The notes under the pieces: model-generated
The model's database searches: none
Told to the model about the DNA's origin: nothing
Seen by the model: only the letters and a program-made list of their open reading frames with translations
Source: Branchiostoma floridae
Taxonomy: Eukaryota > Chordata > Leptocardii > Amphioxiformes > Branchiostomatidae
NCBI RefSeq assembly: GCF_000003815.2
Contig: NC_049980.1
Span: 24,237,808-24,301,807 of the forward strand
Direction of reading: 5' to 3'
Length of the DNA: 64,000 nucleotides
Shown: one piece after another, positions 60,308 through 64,000 of the stretch
Numbering within the stretch: position 1 is the stretch's first letter
How the letters are laid out: every line of letters starts with the position of its first letter
Made by a program: the position numbers and the translations under genes

Positions 60308-62928
60308 ATGGGACAAGTACGGTACCACCGATTGGTAAGTTGGCGCTTTTGTTATTTTCGCAACGAAAGGGAGATGCTTTCAGTTTCAGCAAGGACGTTG
60401 CTTTCAGGTTTCAAAATAACGTCATCAACATGTTACAGTTTGTGTGAAGAAGAATGTAGCCATGCTAAATCTAACCCTCTATGAGATATCTGTCTAATCA
60501 ATTTTAGAAGCTGAAACATATGCATTACTCCATGGGGGTCTGGTGATCTATCGTACAGACCAACTACACCCCCCTCCCCCTCACCACCACACATACAACC
60601 TGGTCCAGCTCTCTGCCACATGCTAGTTTTTGTAACGACAAAAATGAAATGGGGACGTAAGTCTCCCTAACAAACAGCCAGTGACATTTCAAACTAAGTT
60701 AAGTTTTGAAAACAATTATGATGGTGTAAAAATACAAGGCACATCATTCTTTAATGCACAGTGTACTAGTACATTATAATTGGGGCACTTGGGGCAAGAA
60801 GTTTTGATTGATTGATTGATTGATCTTATAGGGTAGTCCCTTCAGTCTAGATGACTGATTTCCAAGGGAGCCCTGAACATGTTCGCACATGTTTACACGG
60901 CGGGGTTATAACGCCCCTTACGGGGTGACATACCCTTTCGCTGGTAAATCACCGTGTGGCTGATACGGTATGGAGGTTCGCCAGGCCTCCATCCGGGTGA
61001 TTTGAAGTGAATCACCAACTCCAGACAGAAGGGTTTGTTCCATCTCACACCGCACCATCGCACGTGTGGGGGTTCTTTAACGTGCATGGGGTGTGACTCT
61101 CCCCATACACGGGATCTCCATTTAACGTCCTATCCAAGGGACGGCCCTAGCCGAAGCTAGGTACTCATTTTCACCTGAGTATAGTGAGGAAATTCGTGTA
61201 AAGTGCCTTTCCCAAGGGCACAAGATCGGTGACACGCAGCCGGATTTGAACCCGCAACCTCTCGGTCACGAGGCACAAATCCTGCCACTGCGCCAAGCGA
61301 TCTCACAGTTTCACTTTCAGATCCTGTTAAGCACTGAAACCAGCATATTGCCATTGATGTTTTTACAATGACATTTTGTACATATTGGAAAATTCTGTTA
61401 ATCAATGTACAAATTGGAGATACTAAAGATGCACTGTTTCATGGCAGTTAATGTTACCAGTAACATGAGAGACGAAGTTCAAATGATATCTGTGTGTGGT
61501 AAATCATACAGTGCAGGACTTTCCATCATTTTCAGTAAGGTTACTTGAAAGTACAAAAATCATGTTTCTTGGAGGTTAAAACGAGTAGGAACTTCAAAGT
61601 CCTGTTGAATGTTCATCACATTATCCACAATATCAGTGGACTTGATAATGCTGAATTATCTCACATGATCTCATGACTCCTCTTTGCAGTGCCCCCTGCT
61701 GATCCTGACCATGGCTGCAGTGTGCGTCATGATGGTAGCATCTATGCAAGACCCAGAAATGGACAGCAAGGAAATTCAGAATGTGGGAGCAGCTATAAGA
61801 AGAGCAGCAGAATCTGTGCAAAAGGCTCGGTCAGACATCAAAGAAGCAGAGAGAGCAATAGAAAAGTCAGGACTACCTGAGGAACTGTCTGCAGCATTCA
61901 GGGTGGTTCTAAGGGAAAAGGTTGAAGAGGAATTGGGAACAGGACACCACAACACGGGCCAAATTGGGAAAACAGACAGTATTCTTGTTGAACAGCTTCT
62001 AAAATTGGTACCAGAACATTCAGAAGGCTATGCCTCTCAGGACACAAGAACGCATCCTGGACTTCTAATGACAGTATGTGATCTGGTAAAAACTGTACTC
62101 TTGGTTCCTGTCCATATGGTGGCATTCATTGTTTGGAGGGTAGGGCAGTTTTTGTGCTGGTGTCTGGACAATTTCATGGCTTCCCCTGTCTTTGTGTACA
62201 AGACTTTGCAGTGGATCAAGTGGTTTGGAGCAACTGTTATTTCTGTGCTAATCAAAAGTGTTGCACTTTTGGTATCACTGATATATGTTCTCATTGCCTT
62301 TGTTTTGTATACAGTTTACTCAGCAGTTGCCTTTGTGTTCAGCACACTGTGGATGCTGCTATATGGAATGTGTTCCATCATAATGATACCTATCCACATC
62401 CTTATCCTGTCCTCTCCCCTGCTGTTCATGTACCTTATCAACCAACCAGATGCTAACCACATCGTGCGCTGGCTGCAGGAAACAGCACGCAGTGTACAAA
62501 CATTTATCAGAGACATGTTTGTAGAATACCAGTCCAGACAGCAGCCGTTACCAAACCCGTCAGTGCAGGCCTCACCCCTTGGGTTCACCGCATACCCGAC
62601 TGTGAGTTCAGCACCAAGGACAGAGGTACCGGCAGATGCTGAGGGGTGGGAGTTTCACGAACACCTGCTGCAGCCTCGCAGGAGTGGCAGGCTGAGTAGC
62701 CTGCGGAGACATTTCTTCATAGAGGACACAGAGAATGACAACTCCTGTGTGGTGTGTCTGGATCGCCCAGCGAACATGACGCTGAGGCCGTGTGGCCACC
62801 GGTGCGTCTGTAGAAGGTGCGCGTGGAGGATCCTGAACCCCAGGGTTGGAGAGGATGGGGGGAAATGTCCACTGGACAGGCAGCCAATCTTTGTGGCCGT
62901 GCCTGACCGCATTTGTGTGATTATGTAG
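60308..62928 (+). CDS. Multi-pass membrane protein with C-terminal RING finger (probable E3 ubiquitin ligase)
   Basis: Exon 1 (60308-60334, nine codons, MGQVRYHRL, donor TTG|GTAAGT) joins in phase 0 to exon 2 (61690-62928, acceptor CTCCTCTTTGCAG). Product: 421 residues. Residues 10-27 are hydrophobic (signal anchor or signal peptide). Residues about 35-95 form a charged helix (VQKARSDIKEAERAIEK). Residues about 134-260 carry four to five membrane spans rich in Leu/Val/Ile. A Pro/Ser-rich linker follows. Residues 362-405 are a compact RING: CVVC, then RPCGHRCVCRRC, then CPLD. The final ligand position is Asp rather than Cys, as tolerated in some RINGs such as RBX1. Compact C-terminal RINGs of this kind occur in membrane E3 ligases (for example MUL1) and IAPs. 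Substrates are unknown. The short first exon is less certain than exon 2; a start at the Met in LILTM is an alternative. A possible AATAAA lies at 63634-63639. Confidence 0.82.
60805..61306 (-). mobile_element. tRNA-derived SINE
   Basis: On the minus strand a tRNA-like head has an A box TGGCGCAGTGG (61285-61295) and, 32 bases later, a B box GGTTCAAATCC (61242-61252), i.e. an internal RNA polymerase III promoter. A unique body of about 400 bp follows, containing a CTTGGGAAAGGCAC block. The 3' end is an (AATC)n tail (about 60806-60824 on the plus strand as GATT repeats). Length and order are those of a nearly full-length SINE, inserted in the intron of the RING gene. Confidence 0.8.
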
Positions 62929-64000
62929 CTTGTATATAAAATGTACTATTTGCAAAATTCACGGCTTGGCCACCTGGATGATATGGCAAAGCATATAGGG
63001 ATGAGGAGATTTGGTCAGTATTGCAGTGTAAAGTATGTCCCAAAATTTGGGATGAAATATCTACATGGTGGATATAATTCAGAAACTGTAAATACTCATG
63101 TTGAAGTAAAAATGGTGTGGATAACTAGAATAAGTCACACATGGCACTGGACTTAGCAGTTGCATTCCTGATTTCTTCTAAGTTTTTGTTTTCTAATATA
63201 AGATATTACCATATTGTTCCAATTTCAATATAATACTGTACTGTTTCAGAGTAATTGATATGTAATTTTTTTATGAAGTGGTTAGTTGTGACTGAATGGA
63301 GTATCCAAAGTATACATACATCATGTCAATTTAATACAAAAAAGATATCTGGATCATACTGCCATGTAGAGCCATCCATTGTTCTTTAACACACAGAAGG
63401 CTGGGCCCCACTCTGGAAAACCAGACTTAGTGACACGGTGTACACAGAAAACGTGTTTTGTATGAGGGTGATAGTTTCTCTGTATGTTCGGTCTGTCAGA
63501 GAAATCAAAAACATGAAAAAACACTTACTCAGATGCAGAAGTAAAAATGGTTTATTTGCATTGAAATCAGCACCATTGTGTAGATAAGAACAAGATCACC
63601 AAGACAAGATGCCTGAGGTAGCTGTACCAAGGAAATAAAGTTCCGTATATCAGACCACTACTAAACTGTGAAATTAAACCCAAGTATTACACTTATGACA
63701 ATTCAGGGTTTCAATATGAAGACAATACATAACAAACCAACAGAAATCAAAAGAAACAAAAGCAATTATTGGAATATTGAACTTTTCCCAACAATACAAG
63801 CAACTTTTATCTCAGAGGTAATTGGTACTAGCTTTAAATTTTACATGGTATGAAAAGGCGCACTGCAATTTTACAAAGCTCTGTACATGTGCAAAATATT
63901 CATCCATTCAAGATCCCAAGGCTTGTGTAGTAAAGCAGTTCAAAACACACACATCCAGTTCATCATTTCACTCCACAAAACATATTGTGCTTAATCACTC
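62929..64000 (+). other. 3' UTR of the RING gene and flanking DNA
   Basis: AT-rich sequence after the TAG at 62926-62928, with AATAAA at 63634-63639 as the first good polyadenylation signal I see (about 700 bases downstream). No other coding region is evident to the window end. Confidence 0.5.

Noticed and set aside
60003-60447. Overlapping plus-strand frames of 92 and 108 codons
   Set aside because: They overlap each other and the RING gene's first exon in other frames and have no supporting motifs.
61684-61689. Start codon ATGCAG directly before the large RING-gene exon
   Set aside because: It may fit other readings, but the pyrimidine-rich CTCCTCTTTGCAG just here is a strong acceptor and a phase-0 upstream exon exists at 60308-60334.

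Overview
The window is nuclear DNA from an intron-rich animal. Coding regions are split into short GT-AG exons with good reading-frame continuity. One gene is an almost full-length FAM91A1 orthologue. Others encode a fibrinogen-related (FReD) protein, a four-transmembrane protein and a membrane RING protein. Moderate AT richness, medium-sized introns, short MITE-like elements, a tRNA-derived SINE and very frequent TACATGTA palindromes suggest an invertebrate deuterostome, most likely a lancelet (Branchiostoma). The species call is inference. There is one 100-N assembly gap (11284-11383).

Layout. (1) 187-9125, plus: the last five coding exons of a Ser/Pro-rich protein I cannot name; its start lies left of the window. 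(2) 13507-19091, plus: a complete 13-exon gene whose 662-residue product joins four CD20-like membrane segments, a coiled-coil/acidic tail, and a C-terminus resembling the microtubule-binding stalk of dynein heavy chain. I consider this the most novel protein here. (3) 20814-59227, minus: complete FAM91A1, 20 exons, 831 residues, convergent with gene 2. Its intron 5 holds a 1.75-kb minisatellite whose unit is a copy of the exon 5/intron 5 junction, so about 23 extra copies of a 5' splice site lie downstream of the real one. Intron 6 carries a PIF/Harbinger-type MITE inserted 8 bases from a splice donor. (4) 38130-52620, minus: a secreted coiled-coil FReD protein (angiopoietin-like layout) lying wholly within the 26-kb intron 2 of FAM91A1, on the same strand. 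Its apparent own promoter has a GC box, SRF CArG box, CCAAT box and TATA box. One of its splice acceptors is triplicated in tandem. (5) 60308-62928, plus, head-to-head with FAM91A1: a two-exon, 421-residue multi-pass membrane protein with a C-terminal RING finger whose last zinc ligand is Asp instead of Cys. A tRNA-derived SINE sits in its intron.

How the parts relate. FAM91A1 is known from the WDR11/TBC1D23 system that captures endosome-derived vesicles at the trans-Golgi. The membrane RING protein would act at a membrane as a ubiquitin ligase, and the FReD protein outside the cell. I see no evidence of a shared pathway. The main theme is structural: splice-junction tandem duplications in two genes, a same-strand nested gene, and a new fusion of a membrane module with a dynein-stalk-like module. 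All exon joins come from splice-site and reading-frame agreement by eye; no transcript data were available.
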